Assembly (NCBI GenBank): GCA_039105265.1
Contig: JAPFFF010000014.1
Location: 2,232,001 to 2,296,000 of the forward strand
Length of the DNA: 64,000 bases
Reading direction: 5' to 3'
Origin: Tritrichomonas musculus
Lineage: Eukaryota; Parabasalia; Tritrichomonadida; Tritrichomonadidae
The translations under genes were made by a program, and so were the position numbers. The notes below the pieces were generated by a model. It was given only the letters and a program-made list of their open reading frames with translations, made no database searches and was not told where the DNA came from. This document shows, one piece after another, positions 1 through 9,735 of this stretch; positions within the stretch are counted from its first letter, which is position 1; each line of letters begins with the position of its first letter.

Positions 1-3000
1 AATCTTCGACTGGGACGACACATTCCGGTGTGTCGTCGTTCAACACGAACCAGTCGAGTGTACGTTTGGCGTCTTCAGCGTAGAATTTCTGAAGGAACTT
101 CTTGTAGCCAAGCGAGGAAGGAGAGTTGTTGAGAATCTCCAATTCCTCTAGCTTGGCACGTATGAATTTCATCCTTTCATCGTAATGCTCATCGTAAATC
201 AAACCGTCAATTGAGTCCAAGTCACCACTCCCAAGAAGTTGAGAGAACTCCAAAGGAGCCTGTGACAGAAAGCGAACAAGCTTCTCTTTGATGTCTGCGA
301 TGACATTACGTTGAGGTTGATCGAGATCTTCATCAGTGATGTGAATGCGGGAATGCAGGAGTTCAATACCAGCGATGAATTTGGAGGCCGACTTCATCTG
401 AATCGGTGTCTCCAAGGAATGCGGGCGACGAATCTTATCTGAACCTCTCCGTGCCGAACGAACGAACTTCCTAATCGACTTCCGTAGAATGAGAATGATT
501 TTCGAAATCATCCCTTCGCAGAGAAGCATTCGGCTGCTCTTTTCCAAAGAGTCAGAGAGGTTAATAGCTTCATTATACCAATTGAGAACATCCTTGACTT
601 CACTGTTAAACACTTCTTCGAACTTTTTCCTGTGCTTCGCTAAACGGTCACCCCACAGCTTCGGGAGGTGCACGAAATCATCATCTTCCTTCATGCACCT
701 CGACTTCCAATTCTCAGCTTTGGACAGGCAACTCTCAATGTCCACGATCGAAGCTGAATTTGAATGACCAGGATGTACATCACTTTGAATGACTTCGCCA
801 TCACTTGAAGAAGAGACTGAGTGCAAGCGTGCTTCTGGCATTCTCTCATTGGCTGGAATGGAACCAGCCTGACGTCTGCGTCGGCGGTTATCCTCTGCAC
901 GACGTCGATCTTCCATCACTTGGAGGTCAACAGACTCATCTGACCTCGCCTGCACAGGATTCAATCTTTCTTCTTCCTGTAAAATCCTATTTTCCATTCT
1001 GACACTTTTTTCTTTGTCAAGGTCAGAATTGGCCTCACGAATCTCATCGTCATCGGTATCGGGTGAAAACCACTTGGTAGAAATACTCACCTCGAATGAT
1101 TGCAAACGATGACCTTCAACGTTGGATGCTGGATGAGATCTGTTTGAGTGTTGCTTGACAGTGACTTTGTCTTTTCCAATGAAGTCACTGCAAGTTGAAC
1201 ACATCGAACCACGCAGATCATGAAAGACATCCCGTGTTGCAAGTAAACATCTGCATCTTCTAGCATGCAGGATGTTCATTGCCCAGAAAACACCCACTTC
1301 TCTTTTGAGAGCTTCAAGATCCTGATGAGCCGAACCGATATGGCTGCTCAACGAATTCGCCCGACTCACAAGATAGTTACAGTCACTCACAGGACAAACG
1401 TAAATGGTCCGATAATGTGGAGCATCTGCCGGAAGATGAGGCGAGTCAATCTTCCATCTTAACTTACGACCAATTATGTATTCAAAAGCCGCCTGTTCAA
1501 TTGGAACCCCATTCGTTACATGCAGCGACCTCAGGTGGAATGATAACGAGGCACATGTAGGGAACGTTTTGTCGCAACAAGGGCAATAAAACTGCCCAAC
1601 ACCCAACCATCTACACTTCTGATACATCAGAAGGACGATAGGAACATTTACATCAACAACATCAGCGAAAGGAGACATGTCAATATTACCAACCTGAAGT
1701 TGGTCGATGAGCGAGGTCAATTCTGCTTTAGAATTGATTTTGGACAGCTCATCCACAATCCATTCAATTGAAATCCTATCGTCCCTTGACGGTGAAGAAC
1801 ATCCATCATTACTACCGTTGCGATCATCATCATCAGAGTGATCGGTGCGTTCTGATTGAGAACGCACCTCGGAGAAGTCTTCTGCACCACTAATAGTACT
1901 ACTCGTACTAGTGGATGAAGTCTGTGTGCCTAATGAATTGCTTCGAGAGTCAGAGGATGAATTGAATGATGAGTGATCACCTGCGAGAGTAAATAAAGGG
2001 ACCACCTTCTCATTGAACTCGAAGACGAACTTAGGCACTTCGATGACGGAAGTGATGACTTTCTCCTTCGTGACTACTTGATGATGATCGATGTGAGCAG
2101 TTGACGTGACAACCCGATCGTCGACGCCAACAGCGTGATGAGTGATGTGAGCCGTTGACGTGACGGTTTGGTTGTCAACGTCAACGTTGTGGTGAGTGAC
2201 GTGAGCTGTTGACTTTACAATCTGATTGTCAACGTCAACAGCGTGATGAGAGACGTGAGCTGTTGACGTGACAGTCTGATTGTCAACGTCAACAGCGTGA
2301 TGAGCGACGTGAGCTGTTGACTTGACAATCTGATTGTCAACGTCAACAGCGTGATGAGCGACGTGAGCTGTTGACTTGACAATCTGATTGTCAACGTCAA
2401 CAGCGTGATGAGCGACGTGAGCTGTTGACTTGACAATCTGATTGTCAACGTCAACAGCGTGATGAGCGACGTGAGCTGTTGACTTGACAATCTGATTGTC
2501 AACGTCAACAGCGTGATGAGCGACGTGAGCTGTTGACTTGACAATCTGATTGTCAACGTCAACAGCGTGATGAGCGACGTGAGCTGTTGACTTGACAATC
2601 TGATTGTCAACGTCAACAGCGTGATGAGCGACGTGAGCTGTTGACTTGACAATCTGATTGTCAACGTCAACAGCGTGATGAGCGACGTGAGCTGTTGACT
2701 TGACAATCTGATTGTCAACGTCAACAGCGTGATGAGCGACGTGAGCTGTTGACTTGACAATCTGATTGTCAACGTCAACAGCGTGATGAGCGACGTGAGC
2801 TGTTGACTTGACAATCTGATTGTCAATGTCAACAGCGTGATGAGCGACGTGAGCTGTTGACTTGACAATCTGATTGTCAACGTCAACAGCGTGATTAGCA
2901 ACAGATTCAACATTGTGAGTATCAGCACTCACAACATGGTTGTTCTCAAACGTGTTTGAGTCAGCAGGTTGAGAGATGGCACCAGCTGATTGACTACTAA

Positions 3001-3976
3001 TATTAGCTGCTGAGTTTGGTGAGTAAGAATTAACAATATCACGCGTATCAATGTGCTGCGAAGAAAGGAAATAAAAGTTATTATTATTGATGTAACTCCA
3101 TGACATGTGATGTGAAATGTCGGTGAAGTGAGATGTGTTGCACCCGATGTTGCATGTTCCTGAGAGAAAGAGCGAATTAACGATGTTGGACACATGCGAA
3201 ACAAACGGGGAACATTTTGAGTGAAAATTGAATGGAACCGTTCGAATGCTAGACGAAGGAACGAAAGAATAGGGATCAAAAGCATTTAAACGAAGTTTTT
3301 CATCCGTTGATGGGATTGCTGGTCGATTCCTGTCGAATTTTGGTTGCTCATCGGAAATGATCAATTGTCCTCGAGCAACCAGAATTCCTTCGGATGACTT
3401 CTCATTCATATTATAAGCAAGAGGACAACGAGAAATCAATGAAGGATCGCACGTAACAACGATCCATGATGGGTTAGGAACTCCATCAGAATTCGACGGG
3501 TTATAGTGAACACCCGACCGTAAGAGCACTTCTGTCCCTCTAGAAGGATTATTTGAATTGCAGAAAATAGTTTCAGGTTCCTCAATTTCTTCATCGGAAA
3601 TTGATATTTGATCACTATTATCACTTTTTTCTGAATCTGAATTAATGTGCTCGAAATTGGTCATATCGTCATCAGGACACTTGGAAAGTGATTGTGAAGC
3701 TGGTCCAACCGGCGGGAGCCGCAGCTTCACATCATCACTAGGATATCTGCTAGTATCTTTTTTGCGGGGTGAGATTTGAGTTGCGTATCTTGTTTTATAC
3801 GAGGAGTCAAGGTCGTCTAGTAGCGAATTGTCTTTGAAAAAGTCGAACTTATTGAGTTTTGGATGATGGGATATCTGTTCCCTAGAACAAGGAATCTTAA
3901 AACCTCCATCGTATTTGTTATCGGAATGGCAATTGCTGTTGTGAATATGGGTAGGATTGTGACACCTATCGGTCAT
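1..3976 (-). CDS. E1 polyprotein, N-terminal 1325 residues (partial)
   Basis: The frame opens at the ATG at 3976, equivalent to 16852 in the complete copy, and I see no stop before the window edge. It covers the acidic Ser/Asn-rich N-terminus, the 18-residue repeat region (about four repeats shorter than the other copy), the C2H2 zinc fingers and the basic linker before the reverse transcriptase. The two copies differ by a few substitutions, and the array length difference is a multiple of three, so the frame is kept. That suggests recent duplication or selection on the frame. The RT and endonuclease cannot be assessed for this copy. Confidence 0.85.
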   Translation of the reverse strand, partial: MTDRCHNPTHIHNSNCHSDNKYDGGFKIPCSREQISHHPKLNKFDFFKDNSLLDDLDSSYKTRYATQISPRKKDTSRYPSDDVKLRLPPVGPASQSLSKCPDDDMTNFEHINSDSEKSDNSDQISISDEEIEEPETIFCNSNNPSRGTEVLLRSGVHYNPSNSDGVPNPSWIVVTCDPSLISRCPLAYNMNEKSSEGILVARGQLIISDEQPKFDRNRPAIPSTDEKLRLNAFDPYSFVPSSSIRTVPFNFHSKCSPFVSHVSNIVNSLFLSGTCNIGCNTSHFTDISHHMSWSYINNNNFYFLSSQHIDTRDIVNSYSPNSAANISSQSAGAISQPADSNTFENNHVVSADTHNVESVANHAVDVDNQIVKSTAHVAHHAVDIDNQIVKSTAHVAHHAVDVDNQIVKSTAHVAHHAVDVDNQIVKSTAHVAHHAVDVDNQIVKSTAHVAHHAVDVDNQIVKSTAHVAHHAVDVDNQIVKSTAHVAHHAVDVDNQIVKSTAHVAHHAVDVDNQIVKSTAHVAHHAVDVDNQIVKSTAHVAHHAVDVDNQIVKSTAHVAHHAVDVDNQTVTSTAHVSHHAVDVDNQIVKSTAHVTHHNVDVDNQTVTSTAHITHHAVGVDDRVVTSTAHIDHHQVVTKEKVITSVIEVPKFVFEFNEKVVPLFTLAGDHSSFNSSSDSRSNSLGTQTSSTSTSSTISGAEDFSEVRSQSERTDHSDDDDRNGSNDGCSSPSRDDRISIEWIVDELSKINSKAELTSLIDQLQVGNIDMSPFADVVDVNVPIVLLMYQKCRWLGVGQFYCPCCDKTFPTCASLSFHLRSLHVTNGVPIEQAAFEYIIGRKLRWKIDSPHLPADAPHYRTIYVCPVSDCNYLVSRANSLSSHIGSAHQDLEALKREVGVFWAMNILHARRCRCLLATRDVFHDLRGSMCSTCSDFIGKDKVTVKQHSNRSHPASNVEGHRLQSFEVSISTKWFSPDTDDDEIREANSDLDKEKSVRMENRILQEEERLNPVQARSDESVDLQVMEDRRRAEDNRRRRRQAGSIPANERMPEARLHSVSSSSDGEVIQSDVHPGHSNSASIVDIESCLSKAENWKSRCMKEDDDFVHLPKLWGDRLAKHRKKFEEVFNSEVKDVLNWYNEAINLSDSLEKSSRMLLCEGMISKIILILRKSIRKFVRSARRGSDKIRRPHSLETPIQMKSASKFIAGIELLHSRIHITDEDLDQPQRNVIADIKEKLVRFLSQAPLEFSQLLGSGDLDSIDGLIYDEHYDERMKFIRAKLEELEILNNSPSSLGYKKFLQKFYAEDAKRTLDWFVLNDDTPECVVPVED
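2095..2910 (-). repeat. 54-bp in-frame tandem repeat, about 15 units
   Basis: A 54-bp unit repeats nearly perfectly and encodes an 18-residue motif (HHAVDVDNQIVKSTAHVA) inside the E1 polyprotein. The outermost units near the left end are more divergent; the central units are almost identical. The unit is a multiple of three, and a second frame on the same strand is also open through the array, a by-product of repetition. Confidence 0.95.
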
Positions 3977-4031
3977 GATATCTCGATTATTAAAAATATT
4001 TTCACCGATTTTTTCGGGAGTGGAATCAAAC

Positions 4032-4054
4032 GAATCAGCATCTTCTGCTGATTC
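4032..4054 (-). other. 5'-leader hairpin of E1 (left copy)
   Basis: Perfect 9-bp inverted repeat (GAATCAGCA / TGCTGATTC) around a 5-nt loop, between the element 5' end and the ORF start. It is identical in the second copy. A structured 5' RNA is known in R2-type elements, but I cannot fold a complete ribozyme here by eye. Confidence 0.6.
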
Positions 4055-4108
4055 CAAAAATCTACTTTTCGTTGGGTAGATCAACATATTTGCAAAATAA
4101 AAAAAAAT

Positions 4109-4122
4109 CTCTTCCCGTGTGG
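4109..4122 (-). repeat. tRNA-Asn 3' fragment between E1 and E2 (target duplication)
   Basis: Fourteen nucleotides identical to the end of the tRNA-Asn gene (CCACACGGGAAGAG on the minus strand), followed by a T-run and the 5' end of E1, and preceded directly by the 3' end of E2. It is part of the roughly 21-bp target duplication made at insertion. Confidence 0.9.
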
Positions 4123-5180
4123 TTTAAATGTTTATTAAATGCTTTAAGAGTTTTGCGATTAAGCAATTAATAAGAAAAAGCTAGGCATAAGCTTTAAGAA
4201 AAAAGGGAAATAAAAGGAAAAAGGTAAAACTTGAAGTTAAAAGGTCCAAAAAGACTTCAAGTAATGAGTCAGACTTTGGAATAAATGGTCACCAAAAATG
4301 ATCATTGAGCAACACAGATCATTCTGAGGACGGGTTGTGTTACAAACCAGCAATGGTTTCCGAGTCTGATGTAAAACAACTCGTCTAAAGAACAAAGAAC
4401 TTGAAACAATGTAACAATGTAATTGAGAATATCAGATTGAGATCTGAAAATGAGGAACAATGAGTAACGGATAAAACAATTGAACAATTGAACAAGAACT
4501 TAAATGAGAGAACGAACGGGCTCATTGAGCGCCCTTCAGTAGAGTCACGCGACATGTGTCAGGCAGCATCTTGCGGAGATCCTTTACCGTAGACGCTTGT
4601 TGACTGCTGTCTTTTGATTCTTTCATCAAGGCAGTGTGATCATAGAAATCACAAGTAGACTCACTGAAAGATGACTCCATATATAAAAATGAATAAACTA
4701 AAAGAGTAAAAATAAGTAGCAATTTACTTCGATCTGTCCGTGAGAATCGTCTTCATATTGTATAACGCCTTGTAGATTTGAGAATATTGAGAGAAATTGT
4801 AAAATGAGAATGGAGTCATGAAAAGTGGGAAACCGAGGGAACAGAAAGGCGCGATCGAAGGAAACTGGAATAAACAAAGTGAGAAGGAAGAGTATAATAT
4901 CATTAGAGTAAGTTTTGAGAGGTATATTTGAAATTACATATATCTGATTGAGTATGAGTTATAACGTTAAGAGCTGAGATTGATAATATGAGATAAGAAA
5001 CAACAGTATAATATTGTGGTAAGTCCAGTGGTCGGACTTAGTGAGGTGACCCTACATATAATTGAAATCGGTTTGGAAAATTCGGACGAAACATCGATCT
5101 GAGGGCACCATACGAATCAGCTCAGTGCACCGATTACGAATATCTAGTTATTGCCTGCGTAAACCTCGAAAATAAAAATG
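4123..5180 (-). mobile_element. E2, 1.06-kb tRNA-Asn-targeted non-autonomous element (left copy)
   Basis: This segment lies between an intact tRNA-Asn gene on its 5' side and a tRNA-Asn 3' fragment on its 3' side, reading on the minus strand. Its 3' end joins exactly the same tRNA nucleotide as E1. The 3' terminal sequences of E1 and E2 share the motif TTAATAAAC; otherwise I see no similarity. There is no reverse transcriptase. A hairpin AAGTCC-GACCACT-GGACTT lies near its 5' end, and a small conserved ORF is present. It is most simply a non-autonomous partner using E1 enzymes, or a remnant of another tRNA-targeted family. Confidence 0.75.
4522..4680 (-). CDS. small 52-aa ORF in E2 (left copy)
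   Basis: A short acidic/Ser-rich reading frame starts MESSFSES and ends VTLLKGAQ. The second E2 copy has the same length with two amino-acid differences. A TATATA stretch precedes the ATG. I do not recognise the peptide. It may be a relic of a longer protein or a chance ORF kept by recent duplication. Confidence 0.35.
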   Translation of the reverse strand: MESSFSESTCDFYDHTALMKESKDSSQQASTVKDLRKMLPDTCRVTLLKGAQ

Positions 5181-5190
5181 AAAAAAAAAT

Positions 5191-5264
5191 CTCTTCCCGT
5201 GTGGATCGAACACACGACTTCCAGATTAACAGTCTGACACTCTAACCAACTGAGTTAGGGAAGA
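5191..5264 (-). tRNA. tRNA-Asn (GUU), unit 1
   Basis: The minus strand folds as a standard tRNA: 7-bp acceptor stem TCTTCCC/GGGAAGA, D arm, anticodon stem TCAGA/TCTGG with loop CTGTTAA (anticodon GTT), T arm GTGTG/CACAC with TTCGATC loop, discriminator G. No intron is seen. A run of nine T follows and serves as Pol III terminator. The B box (GTTCGATCC) is the exact place where E1 and E2 insert. This copy is complete although E2 starts just after its terminator, because the target duplication rebuilt the 3' end. Confidence 0.97.
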
Positions 5265-5950
5265 AGTCTATTAACATTTTACTTCTTTTTTTAATCTATA
5301 TCTAATGTTTTCATTAAATATGAAAATTGATAAAAAAGTAGAATCTTAATTTTCAATCAAGAAATTAATGTGCATTCAAAATTAGATAATCAATCATTAT
5401 TAAAATGTTATTGATATTCAATTCATGATGTTCTCAGAGAATGACATCAAACAAAATATCAAATATTAATTCAAAAAACGAGCAAGATGAAGATAGGATT
5501 CCAAAAGCCGAAATAAATACAAATAAGAAATCATTTTCACTTTTACCATTTGATTCAAGTAATTAAATAAAATTAACACTTGAATTTGAACAAAATTATG
5601 AGCATTGCATTTGAATCAGGTAAAATATTTGAATGAGAAAAATAGAAAGTAATTGTATTTTATTCTGATTCAGAAAACATTTTTGTTGGTATAAATATTT
5701 TGAATATTATTCATCTCATAAATGAGTTCTTGTGATTGATGAAAAAAAAACAGTCACTCAGAAATTTGAATAAAAATTATTCCAAAAATGTAAATAATTC
5801 AAAAATAAAAGATTTGGAAAAAAATTGAATAAATTTTAATTCAATTTTTCAGTTTAAAAATTTTTATTTTGATAAGAAATTTATGGTTTTTGAATTTTAT
5901 ATTTTTGATTTGTTCAATATTAAGAATAATATTTCATATCACTTTATTAT
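5265..5950. other. AT-rich spacer between tRNA-Asn and F5/8C gene
   Basis: About 690 bp of AT-rich sequence without a credible ORF. It holds the divergent upstream regions of the tRNA gene and the F5/8C gene. The other units carry it with small indels, mostly in A/T runs. The only signals I can name are the initiator-like motifs just before the downstream ATG. Confidence 0.6.
5934..5943 (+). promoter_or_regulatory. Trichomonad initiator-like motif (TCAYW)
   Basis: Two overlapping-style matches, TCATA and TCACT, lie 8-17 nt before the ATG at 5951. The metazoan-like Inr TCA(+1)YW is the main core promoter element known in Trichomonas vaginalis. The same motifs precede the three paralogues (TCACT at 18840, 23306 and 27758). 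Confidence 0.5.
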
Positions 5951-6925
5951 ATGTTTGTTTATCAAACTCCTGTATCTTCTTTAAATAGAATTTTATCAAA
6001 TGATGAAAGTGGAGATTTCATAATTATCATTCAAATTAAATATTCAAAAAAAGAAAATGGTATCACAATTCAAAAACAAAAACAAATCATATTCAAAACA
6101 ACAGTTAATAATGCACGTATCATATCAAAAGTAATCAATGATAAATATCGAAAAGATCAAAATATCAAAGAATATGTTTTCAATGTGTCAAAATTAGAAG
6201 AAATTAAAATTGAAGATATCATTGAGATTGTTTCAACATTGATCAAAGAAAGAGGAAATCAAAACATTCAAATAAATCAACGAGATAAAAGAAACATTTA
6301 TGATCGAATAATGACAATTCTTGACAACGAAGAAGAAACGGTTGTTGAATATAATATCATCGAATGTCATTATTCGGAAGACAACAAATTTTCAGGAATC
6401 ATAACTTATCTCCTCAATAAAAATGATGGAAACGATGAAGATTTGAAACTGACAGGAGGAGGAGGAAAAAGTGGTTATGGTTACAATGATGTTTCAAATT
6501 TATTATTATTAAGCGTTTATGATTTCGATAAAGGATATATGAATACCGTTTACGATAGAAGATATGCATTCATTGAATATGACTTTGGAGAAAGAAAAAT
6601 CGATATGACATCTTACACTATCAGAGCATTAGGAAGATCCCAATATCAAGGTCAACCAAAAACATGGAAGTTCATGGGATCGAATGATCACGAAAAATGG
6701 GAAATGATCGACCTTAGAGAGAATGAAGACGAATTAAACAAAGGCAATTTTGTTGGTCATTTCGAATGTGTAAGAAAAGGTAAATTCTACAGATACATCA
6801 AATATATTCAATGGGACAACTGGTATGCATATAACCTTTCTGGCCGTTACAAGTGTTACAGGTATTTCATCGCAATCTCGGCCATCGAATTCTTTGGATC
6901 AATCTCATTCCCATGTGAAGTGTGA
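5951..6925 (+). CDS. F5/8C (discoidin)-domain protein, unit 1
   Basis: The 324-aa product has an alpha-helical N-terminal half (about 1-150) resembling the BTB/BACK-like part of trichomonad F5/8C proteins. The C-terminal half (about 150-320) is discoidin-like: a FSGIITYLL entry, YAFIEYDFGERKI, the strand-turn SYTIRALG, KTWKFMGSNDHEKWEMID, and a final FYRYIKYIQ / AIEFFGSI. No signal peptide or membrane segment is seen, so it is probably intracellular. Discoidin domains usually bind carbohydrate or other ligands; the ligand here is unknown. The gene converges on the ubiquitin-fusion gene. This copy is the most divergent of the four (for example KKENGI instead of KEENGA near residue 35). Confidence 0.85.
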   Translation: MFVYQTPVSSLNRILSNDESGDFIIIIQIKYSKKENGITIQKQKQIIFKTTVNNARIISKVINDKYRKDQNIKEYVFNVSKLEEIKIEDIIEIVSTLIKERGNQNIQINQRDKRNIYDRIMTILDNEEETVVEYNIIECHYSEDNKFSGIITYLLNKNDGNDEDLKLTGGGGKSGYGYNDVSNLLLLSVYDFDKGYMNTVYDRRYAFIEYDFGERKIDMTSYTIRALGRSQYQGQPKTWKFMGSNDHEKWEMIDLRENEDELNKGNFVGHFECVRKGKFYRYIKYIQWDNWYAYNLSGRYKCYRYFIAISAIEFFGSISFPCEV

Positions 6926-7053
6926 AATGTGAAGTATAAATAAACAAGCGGTAGAAAAAATTTTAATATATTTAGTGCACGCTTTTTTATGTTATTTTTT
7001 TGTGATTCTTCTTTATATTCAGATGAATTTTATACTAGTTAAAATTACATATA

Positions 7054-7079
7054 CATTTTGGCTTGGTCAAGCCAAAATG
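7054..7079. terminator. Perfect hairpin between convergent genes (unit 1)
   Basis: CATTTTGGCTTG and its exact reverse complement are separated by 2 nt, midway between the 3' ends of the F5/8C and ubiquitin-fusion genes. It is invariant in all four units although nearby spacer bases vary. It may act in 3'-end formation on either strand; this role is inferred from position only. Confidence 0.5.
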
Positions 7080-7266
7080 CTGAGATTAAAATGAGAATGA
7101 TGATGATTATCAAAATGTATATCTGTTATATTGATTGATTGTTGTAAAAATAATGTTTTCAAAAAGTTCATTATGTTGTAAAAAAAAAAAACTAATGAAA
7201 TGAAAAATAATGATCTTGAAATAAAAGAATAAATAAAATAAATAAAAATAACATAATATTTATTAA

Positions 7267-8283
7267 TTATATTTGGGATCCTCCCCATTCTAAAACAAAG
7301 AAACCGTCCCTGTTCTCAATTTTGAATTCGTCAATATTTTGGATTGGCACAGATACTTCTTCTTCAAGTAATTTGAATGTAACGAAGATTCGTTTAACAC
7401 AATCTGGTTTTGGCTCAATCTTTAAAGGAGCTCGTTCTTCATATTCTTCTCCTTGGAATTTGATCAAAACATATTTGCTATGTTCCATTTTTGGACACCA
7501 ATAAGTAATGAAGTCGTTCGCTTCTTTTTCTTTAAATCCAAGGTACTCAAGCTTTTCTTCAAAGAATTCATAACTTTCTTTACCTTCGATGACAAAGCCT
7601 TCTTCCATACAGAAATCTTTATTGAAAAAACATTCCCAAAAGAGGTAATAATGTTTCCTCTCATTGTAAAAAAGTTCGCCATTTCTGTTAGCTTTGACAA
7701 GCCAAGTATTGTTTTCGTTATCTTGAATTACTGGATATCTGGATGTAATTTCACCTTCTTCTTTGTCCATGCTGACTTTTACACTAACTTCGAAGTCGTC
7801 TTTCTCAGGATAAAGATAGATGACTGGTTTGTCTCCTCTCAATCGAAGAACTAAATGAATTAAAGAATCTTCTGAAATTGAATATTCACTCAATTTGTTT
7901 CCATCTTCAAGTTGTCTTCCTGCGAAAATTAAACGTTGTTGATCTGGAGGAGTTCCATCAATATCACATATTTCGTTTTTGAGGTCCTCGATGTAGCTAT
8001 CTGGATTGATGCTAACTGCGAATTGTCTGCCTGTCAAAGTTTTAATCAAAACTCGAATTGAAGAGAGAGGGATGTTTAATCGCAGTACTGTATCTTCTTG
8101 TATTGAATAATATTGAAGAGTATTGTCATTGTGGAGACATTGACCTTTATAAGTTAATTGTTGTTCTCTAAAAGGAATTCCTTTTATTTCTTCAATTTTT
8201 GCTTTCAAATAAAGAATCCTGTCAGTTTGCTCCACATTTAGAATTATATGCCTTTGTGAATCTAGAATAATGAACACTTGCAT
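7267..8283 (-). CDS. Double-ubiquitin fusion to bacterial-type IYLYPE domain, unit 1
   Basis: The 338-aa protein starts at MQVFIILDS. Residues 1-74 form a diverged ubiquitin-like domain. Residues 76-152 are a close ubiquitin relative ([32 protein letters not shown]). In the second domain Lys6 and Lys27 are kept, Lys48 is Arg, Lys63 is Glu, and the terminal Gly-Gly is Gly-Asp, so normal cleavage or conjugation looks unlikely. Residues 153-338 form one domain opening [20 protein letters not shown] and containing [16 protein letters not shown] and VLEWGG, which I recall from bacterial hypothetical proteins of unknown function. A TCATT initiator lies about 30 nt upstream. Confidence 0.85.
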   Translation of the reverse strand: MQVFIILDSQRHIILNVEQTDRILYLKAKIEEIKGIPFREQQLTYKGQCLHNDNTLQYYSIQEDTVLRLNIPLSSIRVLIKTLTGRQFAVSINPDSYIEDLKNEICDIDGTPPDQQRLIFAGRQLEDGNKLSEYSISEDSLIHLVLRLRGDKPVIYLYPEKDDFEVSVKVSMDKEEGEITSRYPVIQDNENNTWLVKANRNGELFYNERKHYYLFWECFFNKDFCMEEGFVIEGKESYEFFEEKLEYLGFKEKEANDFITYWCPKMEHSKYVLIKFQGEEYEERAPLKIEPKPDCVKRIFVTFKLLEEEVSVPIQNIDEFKIENRDGFFVLEWGGSQI

Positions 8284-8881
8284 ACTTAATAATAATAATA
8301 AAAAAAAATGATGTCATTTTATTTCTTTAAAATTTCAATACTTTAAAATTTTGAAATATTGAAAATTTTTAAAATTTTGACATTTTTTGTGAATAATTGG
8401 TCAAATTTATTGAATATGGAAAAATTTTTTCACAAATTGGTCAAAAATTTGGTTTTAAATTTCCATCTATATATTTTGGTATTTCTTCATATATATGAAA
8501 ATAAAACAATATTTTCTCATATTTTTTTTATAAAGAAATCAAAAACTTTATGATTTGAATAATATAATAAAAGATAAATTTTGAAGTAAGCAACCACATC
8601 ATGCAGACTTAAATAATTTATTATTTTACAACTTGATTTTATGATTTTACAGTCATTAATAATGCATCACATAAGCAAATTTGACAATTGGATTCCCATG
8701 CACGAGTTGCAGACTCATTTCAGATCTAACGTCTCATTATGTCAGACAAAAGCGCCAAACAGATCCAACAATCAACACACTCACAATTACTACTGAAGAA
8801 CTAGGTGACTTCAATCACGTTCTCGATCTTGTGACATTCACTACTCACTCAATTCAATAAAACAATTTTTTTTTTTTCTCA

Positions 8882-9190
8882 GAAGTCATTGAAAAACTTT
8901 GTAACGGCTCAATCAAGAAATTGGAATAGGAGCTGCACAGTGCAATTCAAATAACTATCATCAGTCAAAACTAGTGGACTTGTTTTGATTTTAAAGACAA
9001 ACTGATAATTCCAAAAAATAACCAAATTAAGTCACTTAACTCTGACTCTTCGAGTTATCATCCAAGGTCGTGGATCATTGAATTATTGAAAGAAAACGAT
9101 CAGTGAGAAAATATTGCAACAGAAAACGGTTGTTCCCTTCTCAATGGACAATGAATCACACACATATTCACTGTCAAAAATTTCATTGTA
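8882..9190 (+). pseudogene. Decayed F5/8C-domain gene fragment, unit 1
   Basis: In one plus frame the translation reads through a recognisable discoidin core: TCFDFKDKLIIP, NNQIKSLNSDSSSYHPRSWI, KENDQ, then ENIATENG. It resembles the intact gene at 53135-54331 (ICFDFKDYRVIP, HPKSWVLEGSNDN). In-frame stops occur, including one just after ENDQ where Trp is usual, and no start or BTB part is left. The surrounding 1.3 kb (8284-9616) holds no other gene. The same relic is in units 2 and 3. Confidence 0.75.
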
Positions 9191-9616
9191 ATTAAAAAGG
9201 ATTAAATAAAGATTTGATTTGCTTGAATAATTGATAGTGAAATGTTGTTTAAATTTAATGATATATAGAAAAGTATTTAAAATTGTTTTTCTTAAAAAAT
9301 CATTGTAATTAAAAAGGATTAAATAAAATTTGATTCAAATAAAAGTAAGCAAACAGCATATTAACAAAGAATGAGAAATAAGAATAGTCATTAAGAATCG
9401 AAAGCGTGTAGATTTAAAAAAAAAAAAAAAATCAATTTTCTGAAAGTGCTTTTATCTTTTTAAAAGAAAATGCAATTTTGAATGTTCAATATAATAATCT
9501 TATTATATTATGAAATAGATATGTCGATTATATTTGTGGTGTTTTCATGGATATCGATAAAAAGATCGTCAAGGTAAATGAATTGATCATGAAATAAAAA
9601 AAAAAAATCAAAAAAT

Positions 9617-9630
9617 CTCTTCCCGTGTGG
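9617..9630 (-). repeat. tRNA-Asn 3' fragment at the 3' junction of E1
   Basis: Only the last 14 nt of the tRNA gene (CCACACGGGAAGAG) remain, joined to the 3' end of E1 on one side and to the native unit flank on the other. The native flank is identical to that beyond the tRNA genes at 22542 and 27009. It marks the insertion point between TTCGAT and CCACAC of the T arm. Confidence 0.95.
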
Positions 9631-9735
9631 TAAATTCGTTTATTAATCATTAGAGTAAGTATAAAATACTAATAAACGAGAGTGATGATTCACTCACAAT
9701 AAAATAAAAGGGGCGGGCCCCAACAAAAAATCTGC

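Larger units (their letters stand above)
1..4098 (-). mobile_element. Non-LTR retrotransposon E1, left copy (3' part beyond window)
   Basis: This is the 5' part of the element seen whole at 9631-16973. Bases 1-2106 match that copy at an offset of 12654 and bases 2929-4098 at 12876, with only scattered substitutions. The whole length difference (222 bp) lies in the internal 54-bp repeat array. The 5' end is a short leader with a perfect hairpin (4032-4054), then a T-run on the minus strand and a 14-nt tRNA-Asn 3' fragment. The reverse transcriptase and endonuclease parts lie beyond position 1. Base composition is clearly richer in G+C than the host genes around it. Confidence 0.9.

Noticed and set aside
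489-1462. Several 65-92 aa plus-strand frames in E1, repeated at 13143-14116
   Set aside because: Antisense shadows of the E1 polyprotein. They are duplicated only because the element is.
2095-2910. Could the 54-bp array be a CRISPR?
   Set aside because: There are no unique spacers; the whole period repeats and is translated. The context is eukaryotic.
2215-2928. Long Leu/Thr/Ser-rich frame through the 54-bp repeats (and its counterpart at 14728-15804)
   Set aside because: It is the shifted frame of the same array on the same strand, open only because the unit is a stop-free multiple of three. The frame with zinc fingers and RT is the real one.
7453-7854. 133-aa Phe-rich plus-strand frame opposite the ubiquitin-fusion gene
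   Set aside because: Antisense of a well-supported gene; Phe runs come from Glu/Lys codons on the other strand.
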